40,884 nucleotides of DNA. Origin: CAZXWK01 sp964644675 (GTDB taxonomy: Bacteria; Actinomycetota; Coriobacteriia; Anaerosomatales; JAAXUF01). Location: contig CAZXWK010000017.1 of NCBI GenBank assembly GCA_964644675.1, forward strand, positions 1 to 40,884. Direction: 5' to 3'. Below the pieces are notes generated by a model. The model was not told the DNA's origin and ran no database searches. It saw only the letters and a list, made by a program, of their open reading frames with translations. The position numbers were made by a program, and so were the translations under genes. Positions 23,317 to 31,394 of the stretch are shown here, in pieces (positions within the stretch are counted from its first letter, which is position 1; every line of letters begins with the position of its first letter).

Positions 23317-24147
23317 GTGTCGCTTGAGGGAGTCACGGCCGTCTACCTCGACGGCGGTGCGTGGGTCCGGCTCGCGGACTGGGCGGCGCGCCGCAGCCTG
23401 AAGTGGCTTCGAGGGCCGCGCTACCTGCTCTCGCAGGCCGTCCTCGACGAATTCGCCTCCCTCGGCACCGGTCCGGCGCGTGAAGTAGCCGAGTTCGCCT
23501 GGCGTGTGGCGGAGCACGAACCGCTCCTCGAGGGCGCCGAGCTCCTCGCCGCCGAGATCCGCGCCGCACAACGCGGTCGGACCGCGACCTGCACCGACGC
23601 AGCCGCCGCTGCGTTCCTCCCCACGTGGGACATGCTCCGCGCCGGGTTCTCGGACCCGCTCCTCGCCGAGGCGGTTCGCGCGCGCGTCGCCGACGCACAG
23701 TCGGACCGCACACGCATCGTGGCCCTCGCGACCGAACTGCTGGCTCAGGACTCGTCGGCGAGGGTATCCGCACGTGCCCCGCAGGACGCGACCCTGAGCC
23801 GCGACGCGGCCGCGCGACTGCTCAGCGAGGCGCTCGAGCACGGCGGTCAGCTCAGTCGCGTGCCCGAGCCGGGTGCGATCGCCAAGCTCGACTTCGAACT
23901 GCTGCCGGCCACGGATGCCTGGCTCGCGTACCACGTGGCACTTGCACGTACCTCGGAAACGGACGGCGCGGCACGCACGAACCCGACGAGGAACTCCGTC
24001 GACACGCGACACGCACCCTACGCGGGGCTGTGCGACGTGCTCGTGACAGCCGACGGCCGCTTGGCAGAACTCCTCGCGCCCGCTGTGCAAGAGCGCGGCT
24101 CCGCCGTGCTCTCGCCCGAAGCCTTCACCGAGCTCGTGACCGCGTGA
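23317..24147 (+). CDS. PIN-like protein of unknown function
   Basis: A 276-aa, mostly helical protein. It opens with TAVYLDGGAWVRLADWAAR and closes with NSVDTRHAPYAGLCDVLVTADGRLAELL. An early strand with an Asp and a late D-x-x-H...DVLVTxD pattern is what PIN-like nuclease domains show, so this could be a degenerate or distant PIN-domain protein. The middle is alanine-rich helix. It starts with GTG two bases after the previous stop and its own stop overlaps the next start, so it sits inside an operon. Confidence 0.65.
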   Translation: MSLEGVTAVYLDGGAWVRLADWAARRSLKWLRGPRYLLSQAVLDEFASLGTGPAREVAEFAWRVAEHEPLLEGAELLAAEIRAAQRGRTATCTDAAAAAFLPTWDMLRAGFSDPLLAEAVRARVADAQSDRTRIVALATELLAQDSSARVSARAPQDATLSRDAAARLLSEALEHGGQLSRVPEPGAIAKLDFELLPATDAWLAYHVALARTSETDGAARTNPTRNSVDTRHAPYAGLCDVLVTADGRLAELLAPAVQERGSAVLSPEAFTELVTA

Positions 24148-24980
24148 GCATCACGCGGCGTCAGTTCCTGGCGGCAGGCGCGGGCGTGATCGCCGCCGGC
24201 GCCGGTCTCTACCTGTATGCGACCGAAGCCGAGCCGTTCTGGCCCGAGGTGGTTCGGCGCCCGCTCCCCGTGCGCGCGCTCCCAGCCGGGCTCGCCGGCC
24301 TGAGCCTGGTGCAGCTCTCCGACATCCACGTGGGCGCCCGCGTCCCTGACGAGTACGTACTGGGCAGCTTCGAGCGGGTGGCCGCACTCGGGCCCGACAT
24401 CCTCGTCATTACCGGCGACCTGACCCAGGTCGCCTCGGCCGAGCATGCCGAGCGTATCTACCGCAACCTGCCGCACGGTCGCCTCGCCACCGTCTCCGTC
24501 CTCGGCAACCACGACTACGGCCGCGCCTGGTCCGAACCCGACCGGGCCGAGACACTCGCGCAGGTCATGCGTTCGCTCGACGTGCGCGTACTGCGCAACG
24601 AAGCCGTCGACGTCGATGGTCTGACGATCGTAGGTCTCGACGATCTGTGGGCGAAGCGGTTCGACGTCGCGAGGGGGTTCTCGGCGGTGAGACCGGATAC
24701 CGCGGCGATCTGTCTGGCCCACAACCCCGACTGCGTCGACCTCAACGGATGGGGCGACTACGCGGGATGGGTCCTCGCCGGGCACACGCATGGAGGGCAG
24801 GTCAAACCGCCCTTCCTACCGCCTCCCCAGCTGCCGGTCGAGAACCGGCGCTACACCGCGGGGGAGTTCGCGATCGAGGGTGGCCGCCGTCTCTACATCA
24901 ACCGAGGCCTGGGGTTCTTGAGGCAGGTGCGATTCAACGCGCGCCCCGAAATCACGCTCTTCGAGCTGCGCGAGGCCTAG
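24144..24980 (+). CDS. Tat-exported metallophosphoesterase
   Basis: A 278-aa protein starting with GTG inside the previous stop codon. Residues 2-26 are a twin-arginine signal (SITRRQFLAAGAGVIAAGAGLYLYA). The calcineurin-like metal sites are all present: LSDIHVG, ITGDLTQ, VLGNHDYG, LAHNPD and VLAGHTHGGQ. The organisation matches YkuE-like phosphoesterases, which act outside or at the membrane. The substrate is unknown. RGLGFLRQVRFNARPEITLFELR is the usual family ending. Confidence 0.93.
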   Translation: MSITRRQFLAAGAGVIAAGAGLYLYATEAEPFWPEVVRRPLPVRALPAGLAGLSLVQLSDIHVGARVPDEYVLGSFERVAALGPDILVITGDLTQVASAEHAERIYRNLPHGRLATVSVLGNHDYGRAWSEPDRAETLAQVMRSLDVRVLRNEAVDVDGLTIVGLDDLWAKRFDVARGFSAVRPDTAAICLAHNPDCVDLNGWGDYAGWVLAGHTHGGQVKPPFLPPPQLPVENRRYTAGEFAIEGGRRLYINRGLGFLRQVRFNARPEITLFELREA

Positions 24981-25125
24981 GCATCGACCCTGCAGCGCGG
25001 CCGACGATGCGGGCCCATCCAGTCGTGATGTCTCGGCGACGCAGGCCGAGACGGAAGGGGTCGCACCCGGCGCCCCGGACATGGCATCATGACGCGACCC
25101 GTATCCGACGACTCCGGAGGTCGCC

Positions 25126-25680
25126 GTGAGCCGCTTCTCCGCCGATTCAACCGTCATCGCCCCCACGCGCAGCCGCGTCCTGCGTGCCTCGGTCGCCCTG
25201 CTCGCCACCGTCGCCCTGCTCGCCGCGTTCGGCTGCAGCGGGAAGTCCGCGTCGTCCACCAGCGAGACCCAGTCCCCGTCGACCGCTCCGTCGCAGCAGA
25301 CGCCGGCGGCCTCGGCGGGTGCGACGGAGAGCTTCTCCGACGTCACGGCGCTCAAGGTCGAGGACGTCAAGGTGGGCGACGGCGCGGAGGCCAAGGCCGG
25401 CGACACCGTGACCGTCAACTACACCGGATGGCTCACCGACGGCACCAAGTTCGATTCCTCGCTCGACAGCGGCCAGCCGTTCCAGTTCCAGCTGGGCAGC
25501 GGCATGGTCATCCCCGGTTGGGACCAGGGCGTCGCCGGCATGAAGGTCGGCGGCACCCGCGTCCTGGTGATCCCCGCCGACCTGGGCTACGGAGCACAGG
25601 GTGCCGGCGGCGTGATCCCGCCCAACGCGACGCTCAAGTTCCAGGTCGAGCTCCTGGACGTCCAGCCCGCCGCTCAGTAG
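25126..25680 (+). CDS. FKBP-type peptidyl-prolyl isomerase lipoprotein
   Basis: A 184-aa lipoprotein. A long basic n-region and hydrophobic segment end in AAFGCSG (lipobox), followed by a Ser/Thr/Pro-rich linker of about 50 residues. The C-terminal 105 residues are one FKBP domain: VGDGAEAKAGDTVTVNYTGWLTDGTKFDSSLDSGQPFQFQLGSGMVIPGWDQGVAGMKVGGTRVLVIPADLGYG and PNATLKFQVELLDV. The active-site aromatics Y, F, W and the terminal F-x-V-E-L-L are intact. Likely folds exported proteins at the outer surface of the membrane. Start GTG 25126. Confidence 0.95.
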   Translation: MSRFSADSTVIAPTRSRVLRASVALLATVALLAAFGCSGKSASSTSETQSPSTAPSQQTPAASAGATESFSDVTALKVEDVKVGDGAEAKAGDTVTVNYTGWLTDGTKFDSSLDSGQPFQFQLGSGMVIPGWDQGVAGMKVGGTRVLVIPADLGYGAQGAGGVIPPNATLKFQVELLDVQPAAQ

Positions 25681-25708
25681 GCGAGCGCGTCACACGACAG
25701 GAGCCATC

Positions 25709-26161
25709 GTGACCGAGATCCGCGAGCCCAACTTCGCGCTCGACCTTCCCGGCGAATGGACGCAGGCCGAGAGCGCCGAGCCCAACGTCTTCCTCTACGC
25801 CGAGAACGACGGGCCCGGCCGGGTCAGCGTGACCCTGCTCGGCGTCAAGCCTCTGTTCGCGATCGCCGACCAGCACCGCCTCCTCGACGACTACCTGCAC
25901 CACCGCTCGACCTTCGAGAAGGGGAGCGGCGGCGTGGTCGTCCAGTCACCGACCGTCTCCCGCGAGGTCGACGGCGTCTGCGAGGGTTCGTGGTCGACGC
26001 TGGTGGTCGACAGCGGGCTCCGGATGCAGCACCGGGTGATCCTGACCGGCGGACTTCTGGCCGACGTCGTCTACGAAGCCGCAGGTCGGGACGACGCCGC
26101 CTTCGCGAACCGCGCGATCGAGATCCTCTCGGCAGTCGGCGTCACCGCTCCGGAGCAGTAG
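25709..26161 (+). CDS. Conserved protein of unknown function
   Basis: A 150-aa protein: FALDLPGEWTQAESAEPNVFLYAENDGPGRVSVTLLGVKP, then GSWSTLVVDSGLRMQHRVILTGGLLADVVYEAAGRDDAAFANRAIEILSAV. The strand order and the DLPGxW start recall the PsbP/DUF1795-type domains that detect or carry small hydrophobic groups, but without a signal peptide. Family assignment is weak. GTG 25709 follows ACAGGAG, 28 bp after the FKBP gene. Confidence 0.7.
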   Translation: MTEIREPNFALDLPGEWTQAESAEPNVFLYAENDGPGRVSVTLLGVKPLFAIADQHRLLDDYLHHRSTFEKGSGGVVVQSPTVSREVDGVCEGSWSTLVVDSGLRMQHRVILTGGLLADVVYEAAGRDDAAFANRAIEILSAVGVTAPEQ

Positions 26162-26168
26162 CACCGGA

Positions 26169-26732
26169 GTGGCAGCCGAGCCTGACACCGGCGGCACCCA
26201 AGGCGCGGCGCGCGCTGTCGAGCGCCTGGTAGAGCTCCTAGCGCAGCGCGGCTACGCGATCGCGCCGGGCCCCGCGGCCGACGTCACGCTGCAGAAGCGC
26301 GGTCACAGCGTCGGGCCGTTCCTGCCCTACATCGACTTCGTCGCCGTGCACGATCGCGACGGCGTCGCTGCGGATGCTCCGACGCTCGAGTCGCTCCACG
26401 AGGCTAACCGCGCGTTCGCGGACGCGCGCTTCCGCCTGCCACCCGCGCTGCGCTACCGGATCCCCGTCACGATCACCATCGCCGTGACCAGCGAGGCGAC
26501 CATCCGCGACGACCGCCGCTGCGCCAAGCGCGAGCGCCGGCGCAGCGGGAGGCTGGGAGGGGAGAAGGACTCGGTGTTCCTCATCGACCTCGCCGGGAGG
26601 GAGCTCTTCTCGGCGGGGTACGAGCAGACGGGCGGACGGTACGGGCCGATGGTCTCGGGCGCCAATCCCAACAACCGCGTCCACGAGATGATGCTCGAGG
26701 TGGCCGCCGAGCTGTTCGACGGGCAGGGCTGA
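26169..26732 (+). CDS. Conserved protein of unknown function
   Basis: A 187-aa soluble protein starting at GTG 26169, eight bases after the previous stop, so probably in one operon with it. VERLVELLAQRGYAIAPGPAADVTLQKRGHSVGPFLPYIDFVAVHDRDG begins an alpha/beta domain; RYRIPVTITIAVTSEATIRDD and GGEKDSVFLIDLAGRELFSAGYEQTGGRYG follow. A Lys/Arg-rich stretch (RRCAKRERRRSGR) is in the middle. No family recognised. Confidence 0.7.
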   Translation: MAAEPDTGGTQGAARAVERLVELLAQRGYAIAPGPAADVTLQKRGHSVGPFLPYIDFVAVHDRDGVAADAPTLESLHEANRAFADARFRLPPALRYRIPVTITIAVTSEATIRDDRRCAKRERRRSGRLGGEKDSVFLIDLAGRELFSAGYEQTGGRYGPMVSGANPNNRVHEMMLEVAAELFDGQG

Positions 26733-26833
26733 GGGCGGGACCACAATGGTCGGGCCGGAGGATCTCGCAAGATACAACGCAACGGTCTTCCAGGCGTAAC
26801 ACCGGAGAAACCCGGGCATGGTTTCATCGGCGT

Positions 26834-28357
26834 ATGCCGAACACAGACACCCCCGCCAACACCCGCGACCTCGCCGCCGAGCTCGAAGCGCTCCTCGCGG
26901 TCTCGGACACGCTCGCATCGAGTTTCGACGTGGACCGCAACCTCAGGCGCGCGATGCGGATCCTCCACGACCACCTGGGGCTCAACCGCGGGACCATCGC
27001 GCTGGTCGACCCCGAGACGCGCGAGATCCGCAACGCGGCGGCCTCCGGGCTCACGCGCCAGCAGCTCGCGCGAGGCATCTACCGCACGGGCGAGGGAGTG
27101 GTCGGGCGCGTCGTGGCGAGCGGCCAGGCGATGGTCGTCCCCAAGATCGGTGAGGAGCCGCTCTTCCTCAACCGCACCGGCGCGCGCCCCGACAAGTCCG
27201 ACATCTCGTTCATCTCGGTCCCCATCCGGCTGCGCGGCGAGGTCCTGGGCGTGCTCTCGGTGGACCGCGTCTTCGACGAGAGCGTGGTGCTCGAGGAAGA
27301 CGTTCGCTTCCTCGAGATCGTGGCGTCGATGATCGCGCACGCGGTGCGGCTCTACTGGACGTACCGTCACGAGGTGTCCGAGGGCGAGCGGATGCGCGGC
27401 GAACTGCGGCGGCGCTACGCGCTGCCCAACATCATCGGCGAGTCCGACGCGATGCAGGACGTCTTCCGCATCGTGGGCAAGGTCGCCGGCTCGAATGCGA
27501 CCGTGCTCCTGCGGGGCGAGTCGGGGACGGGCAAGGAGCTCATCGCGCACGCGCTGCACTACCAGGGGATGCGACCCAAGGGGCCCTTCGTCGCGGTCAA
27601 CTGCGCCGCGCTGCCGGAGAACCTCCTCGAAGCCGAGCTCTTCGGCTACGACAAGGGGGCGTTCACGGGCGCCGTGGCCAGCAAGCCGGGCCGGTTCGAA
27701 CTCGCGCGCGGCGGAACGATCTTCCTCGACGAGGTGGGTGACGTCTCGCCGGCACTGCAGGCCAAGGTCCTGCGCGTGCTCCAGGAACGGTCCTTCGAGC
27801 GCTTGGGCGGCACCAAGACGCTCTCGACCGACGCCCGGATCGTCTCGGCGACCAACCGCGACCTCGAGGCGATGACCAAGTCCGGAGACTTCCGCGAGGA
27901 CCTCTACTGGCGCCTCAACGTCGTGCCCATCTTCCTGCCCTCGCTCAGGGAGCGCCGCGAGGACGTGCCGCTGCTCATCGAGCACTTCCTCGACCGGTTC
28001 GGCGGCGCCGCCGGACGCGAGGTGACCCTGTCGCCCGAGGCGATGCGGTTGCTGCTGCGCTACCCTTGGCCCGGCAACATCCGCGAGCTCGAGAACACGA
28101 TCCAGCGCCTCGTCGTGCTCGCCGAAGACGACGAGGTCCGCCCGTCCGACCTGCCCATGCACCTGCTCGTCCACGACCTGCCCGACGAGGGCGGGGCTGG
28201 GATGACCCTGGAGGAGGAGGTCGAGGCGCTCGAGAGGCGGCGGATCAACGCGGCGTTGCGGCGGCACGCGTTCGTGCAGGCCAGAGCCGCGCGGGAGCTG
28301 GGGATCACGCCCCGTCAGCTCGCCTACAAGGTGCGCAAGTACGATCTGGAGGGGTAG
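26834..28357 (+). CDS. nifA: NifA-like sigma54-dependent activator (GAF-AAA+-HTH)
   Basis: A 507-aa enhancer-binding protein. Residues 15-175 are a GAF domain, 195-435 the AAA+ domain, and about 470-507 a Fis-type helix-turn-helix (AFVQARAARELGITPRQLAYKVRKYDL). Motifs: Walker A GESGTGKE (228-235), sigma54-contact loop GAFTGA (275-280), Walker B GGTIFLDE (293-300) and a PWPGNIRELEN segment near the C-terminal end of the AAA+ domain. The AAA+ domain hydrolyses ATP to open sigma54 promoters. Only one cysteine is present (Cys256), so the C-x4-C interdomain linker of oxygen-sensitive alpha-proteobacterial NifA is absent, and no nifL is nearby. Position and the two sigma54 nif promoters make it the probable nif activator. 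Confidence 0.88.
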   Translation: MPNTDTPANTRDLAAELEALLAVSDTLASSFDVDRNLRRAMRILHDHLGLNRGTIALVDPETREIRNAAASGLTRQQLARGIYRTGEGVVGRVVASGQAMVVPKIGEEPLFLNRTGARPDKSDISFISVPIRLRGEVLGVLSVDRVFDESVVLEEDVRFLEIVASMIAHAVRLYWTYRHEVSEGERMRGELRRRYALPNIIGESDAMQDVFRIVGKVAGSNATVLLRGESGTGKELIAHALHYQGMRPKGPFVAVNCAALPENLLEAELFGYDKGAFTGAVASKPGRFELARGGTIFLDEVGDVSPALQAKVLRVLQERSFERLGGTKTLSTDARIVSATNRDLEAMTKSGDFREDLYWRLNVVPIFLPSLRERREDVPLLIEHFLDRFGGAAGREVTLSPEAMRLLLRYPWPGNIRELENTIQRLVVLAEDDEVRPSDLPMHLLVHDLPDEGGAGMTLEEEVEALERRRINAALRRHAFVQARAARELGITPRQLAYKVRKYDLEG

Positions 28358-28361
28358 CTCG

Positions 28362-28811
28362 GTGGACGCTCAGGCACCGGACATCGCGCCGTCACCGCGC
28401 ATCGCAGCGCTCGTCGACGAGCTGAGCGGCCCGAACGGGCCGCAGTCCCGCTTCGACGTCGAGGAGCGCCGCGTTGAGCACGACGCCATCGTCGAGCTGC
28501 TCGTACGCGGACGGTCGCCAGGGATCGACCACGAGACGGCGGAGCGGGTGGCAGGGGTCGTCGCCGCCGGGTGTCTCGGCGAGATGCACCTGTGGCGCGA
28601 CATGGGACTGCCCGACCGGGTCACCCTTCGCGAACTCCTCGAAACGTACTTCGGCCCATTCGCGTCCGAGAACGTGATGGACATGCGCTGGAAGAAGTTC
28701 ATCTACCGGAAGCTGTGCCGCTGGGGCGGGTTCAACACCTGCAAGGCGCCGAGCTGCTCGGTGTGTCCCGAGTACCACGCGTGCTTCGGCGAAGGCGGCT
28801 TCACAGACTAG
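28362..28811 (+). CDS. nifQ: NifQ, molybdenum donor for FeMo-cofactor synthesis
   Basis: A 149-aa NifQ. The C-terminal half is diagnostic: GEMHLWRDMGLPDRVTLRELLETYFGPF, ENVMDMRWKKFIYRKLC, then CKAPSCSVCPEYHACFGE with C127-x4-C132-x2-C135-x5-C141, the conserved NifQ Cys motif that binds a Mo-Fe-S cluster. Known NifQ supplies Mo to NifEN/NifH during FeMo-co assembly. GTG 28362 lies four bases after the nifA stop, so both are in one operon. It converges with mop-modCBA, placing all Mo-handling genes side by side. Confidence 0.95.
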   Translation: MDAQAPDIAPSPRIAALVDELSGPNGPQSRFDVEERRVEHDAIVELLVRGRSPGIDHETAERVAGVVAAGCLGEMHLWRDMGLPDRVTLRELLETYFGPFASENVMDMRWKKFIYRKLCRWGGFNTCKAPSCSVCPEYHACFGEGGFTD

Positions 28812-28845
28812 GACCGCGCGTCCGGCTCCCCTGCGGTGCGGCCGG

Positions 28846-29052
28846 CTACTCGGTGGCGAGCAGGACGGCGCTCGCCTTGAAGACGGCGATCACCTCGGAA
28901 CCCTCGACGAGTTCCAGGTCGTCGGCCGCCTCGGTCGTCAGCGTCGCCGAGATGTGCTGGCCTCCCACGTCGATCTTGACGAGCGACGTGACCGGTCCGC
29001 GTGTCACCGAGACGACGGTCCCTGTGAGCTGGTTGCGCGCTGAAAGCTTCAT
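28846..29052 (-). CDS. mop: Mop-type molybdate-binding protein (TOBE domain)
   Basis: A 68-aa single TOBE domain: MKLSARNQLTGTVVSVTRGPVTSLVKIDVGGQHISATLTTEAADDLELVEGSEVIAVFKASAVLLA, a typical molbindin. Molbindins form hexamers that store molybdate. ModC here lacks its usual C-terminal TOBE domain, so this protein may also replace that function. Its ATG overlaps the modC stop (ATGA), so it is the last gene of the nifB-modABC-mop unit. Confidence 0.95.
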   Translation of the reverse strand: MKLSARNQLTGTVVSVTRGPVTSLVKIDVGGQHISATLTTEAADDLELVEGSEVIAVFKASAVLLATE

Positions 29053-29846
29053 GCGACGTGCTCCTTTCGGTGTAGTGGGATGACATCCCCGGACCGCTTC
29101 CGGTCGAACAACGAGTCGGGCAGCCGCGCCGCGTGCAGGAGGCGTTCTATCTCCGGCGTCGCCGGATCGCCCAGCAGCTCGCGCGGCGGACCGGCCTGCA
29201 CGGCGCCCGTTCCCGAGTACACGACGAGCGTGTCCGCGAGCTCGCAGGCCTCGTAAAGGTCGTGGGTGACCATGACCACCGGGATCTGCAGCTCACGCTG
29301 CAGCGTGCACAGGAGGTCGCGCATCTCGACGCGGACGGGCAGGTCGAGCGCGGAGAGCGGCTCGTCGAGCAGCAGCGCCTCGGGGCGGCTCGCGATCGCA
29401 CGGGCGAGGGCCGCGCGCTGGCGCTGCCCGCCCGACAGGGAGTGCGGGTGCTTCTCGGCGAGCTCGGCGATGCGGAAGCGGTCGAGCAGCTCGGCGATGC
29501 GTACGTCGCGTTCGGCGCGCGGCGTCCGGCCGAGAGCGAACGTGAGGTTGCCTCGGACGGTCATGTGCGGGAAGAGCTGCGCGTTCTGCGGCACGTAGCC
29601 GATCCGCCGATCCTGCGGGCGCACCCACGTGCCCGTCCGGGAGTCGAACAGCGTCCGCGCGCCGAGTCGGACGCGTCCCGACGCGGGGCGCCACGTGCCC
29701 GCGATCGCGCCGAGCGTGAGCGACTTGCCAGCACCCGAGTACCCGAACAGCACCGTGAAGCCCTCCGGCGCCGCCCAGCCCACGTCGAGGGTGAACCCCG
29801 GCAGCTCGGCCTGGAGCGAGAGTGCGAGCGCGGCGACGAGGCTCAT
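29049..29846 (-). CDS. modC: ModC, molybdate ABC transporter ATPase
   Basis: A 265-aa ABC ATPase. Walker A GYSGAGKS (about residues 34-41), Q-loop YVPQNAQLFPHMTV, signature LSGGQRQRAALARA, Walker B LLLDEPLSALD and switch His VMVTHDLYEA are all intact. FTLDVGWAAPEGFTVLFGYSGAGK is the ModC-specific start. The protein stops soon after the ATPase core (RKRSGDVIPLHRKEHVA), without a TOBE domain. ATG overlaps the modB stop. Confidence 0.95.
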   Translation of the reverse strand: MSLVAALALSLQAELPGFTLDVGWAAPEGFTVLFGYSGAGKSLTLGAIAGTWRPASGRVRLGARTLFDSRTGTWVRPQDRRIGYVPQNAQLFPHMTVRGNLTFALGRTPRAERDVRIAELLDRFRIAELAEKHPHSLSGGQRQRAALARAIASRPEALLLDEPLSALDLPVRVEMRDLLCTLQRELQIPVVMVTHDLYEACELADTLVVYSGTGAVQAGPPRELLGDPATPEIERLLHAARLPDSLFDRKRSGDVIPLHRKEHVA

Positions 29847-30523
29847 CGGACCACCGCCCGAGAAGCCCGGTTCGCGAGCAGCAGCAATCCCGCGCTCACC
29901 GCCGTGAAGACGACCACGAGCATGGTTGCGGTGCGCCAGTCGCCGTAGAGGACGGCGTCGTAGATCTGCACCGCCATCGTGTTCGTCCGTCCCGGAATGT
30001 TCCCCGCGACCATGATCGTCGCGCCGAACTCGCCGAGTGCCCGCGCGAATGCGAGCGCCAGCCCCGCGAGGATCCCGCGTGCAGCGAGCGGCAGCACCAC
30101 GAGCGCCGCCGTTTCGAACTCGCCGCGTCCGAGCGAGCGGGCCGCGTCCGCGTGCGCGGGATCGACCGCCGCGATCGCGCTGCGCGCCGAGCTCACCGCG
30201 AGCGGCAACGCGATCGCGAACGACGCGAGCACCGCCGCCTGCCACGTGAACGTGATCCCGACCGCCGTGCCGGTGAGCGCCTTCGTCGCTTCGCCGAGCA
30301 GGCCCCGCCGGCCGATCAGGAGGAGCAGGTAGTACCCCGTGACGACGGGCGGGAGCACGAGCGGCAGCATGACCGCGACTTCGGCCAGCGCCTTTCCCCG
30401 GAACTCGCGCGTCGCGAGCAGGTAGGCGAGCGGGACGCCCGCCGCCGCACATCCAGCCGTTGCGAGCAGCGCGACCTGGAGCGAGAGGCGCAGCGGGAAG
30501 GCGATGTCGGCGGCTGGAAGCAT
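29843..30523 (-). CDS. modB: ModB, molybdate ABC transporter permease
   Basis: A 226-aa permease with five or six membrane helices. The coupling-helix (EAA) region reads AARSLGRGEFETAALVVLPLAARGILAGLALAFARALGEFGATIMVAGNIPGRTNTM, the strongest ModB signature. It forms the channel for MoO4(2-) with ModA as binding protein and ModC as motor. Starts at ATG 30523, seven bases after the modA stop. Confidence 0.96.
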   Translation of the reverse strand: MLPAADIAFPLRLSLQVALLATAGCAAAGVPLAYLLATREFRGKALAEVAVMLPLVLPPVVTGYYLLLLIGRRGLLGEATKALTGTAVGITFTWQAAVLASFAIALPLAVSSARSAIAAVDPAHADAARSLGRGEFETAALVVLPLAARGILAGLALAFARALGEFGATIMVAGNIPGRTNTMAVQIYDAVLYGDWRTATMLVVVFTAVSAGLLLLANRASRAVVR

Positions 30524-30530
30524 TCCTGAC

Positions 30531-31394
30531 CTACTCGCTCGACGCCGGCGTGAAGCCGCCGTCCTCGAACGCGGTCTGCATATCGTGGGAGAGCAGGTAC
30601 GCGAGGTACGCCCTGGCGAGATCCTGCCGCGTGGACGCCGTCACCGGGGCGCCCACGTAGACGATCTTCTTGATCTGGCCGTCGGGAACGGTGTAGGCGA
30701 TCTCGAGGTCGTCCCTGCCCGCGGCATCGCTCGCGAAACCGATCCCGGCGTCGACCTCGCCACGCGCGACGTAGTCGTCGGTCTGTGCGGCATTGGCGGC
30801 GAACACGAACTTGGACCTGATCGCGTCCCATGTCCCAAGGCCCGTCAGCCACTCGACGGCCTTCTGCCCGTGCGGCGCGGTGGCGGGGTCACCGGTGGCG
30901 AGTCTCGTAGCCCTGGTCAGGTCAGCCGGGCCGGTGATGCCTGCCGGATTGTCCTTCGGGACGAGGATGACGAGCCTGTTGCCGGCCACGGCCACGCTGT
31001 CCTCGGCGGAGACGAGGCCCTCGGCCGCGAGCGTGCCGACCGCCGACGGGCTCGCCGAGACGAACACGTCGGCGGGCGCGCCACCCTCGATCTGCTTCAC
31101 GAGCTGACCTGACGCACCGAAGTTGAAGACGAGGTTTGCGTTGTTCGCCCGCTCGAACTCAACGGCGTTGGCGGTCAGCACCTTCTTGAGTGACGAGGCG
31201 GCGGACACGTCGAGCTCGGTCGGGGCGAGCGAGGATGCCGCCTCGCTCGTGGCGCCGCCGACCGAGATCGCGGTCGGCGCGCCGCAGCCGGCCACGCCGA
31301 TCGCGAGCGCCAACGCCACCAGCGCGCTCGCGACACCCCTCGCACCCGCTGCCGTGATCCGGAGGGGCGCCTGGACGAGGCTTCTCAGTATCAC
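30531..31394 (-). CDS. modA: ModA, molybdate-binding lipoprotein
   Basis: A 287-aa periplasmic-type binding protein. The signal ends in the lipobox VAGC, so it is membrane-tethered, as expected in a monoderm. The mature part matches ModA: LDVSAASSLKKVLTANAVEFERANNANLVFNFGASGQLVKQIEGGAPADVFVSASPSAV, KDNPAGITGPADL, and VARGEVDAGIGFASDAAG. GTG 31394 overlaps the nifB stop (GTGA), so nifB and molybdate uptake are translationally coupled. Confidence 0.95.
   Translation of the reverse strand: MILRSLVQAPLRITAAGARGVASALVALALAIGVAGCGAPTAISVGGATSEAASSLAPTELDVSAASSLKKVLTANAVEFERANNANLVFNFGASGQLVKQIEGGAPADVFVSASPSAVGTLAAEGLVSAEDSVAVAGNRLVILVPKDNPAGITGPADLTRATRLATGDPATAPHGQKAVEWLTGLGTWDAIRSKFVFAANAAQTDDYVARGEVDAGIGFASDAAGRDDLEIAYTVPDGQIKKIVYVGAPVTASTRQDLARAYLAYLLSHDMQTAFEDGGFTPASSE

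Noticed and set aside
26453..28267. A 604-codon minus-strand open frame antisense to nifA
   Set aside because: The plus-strand frame has all AAA+ and HTH motifs; the antisense product is compositionally biased.
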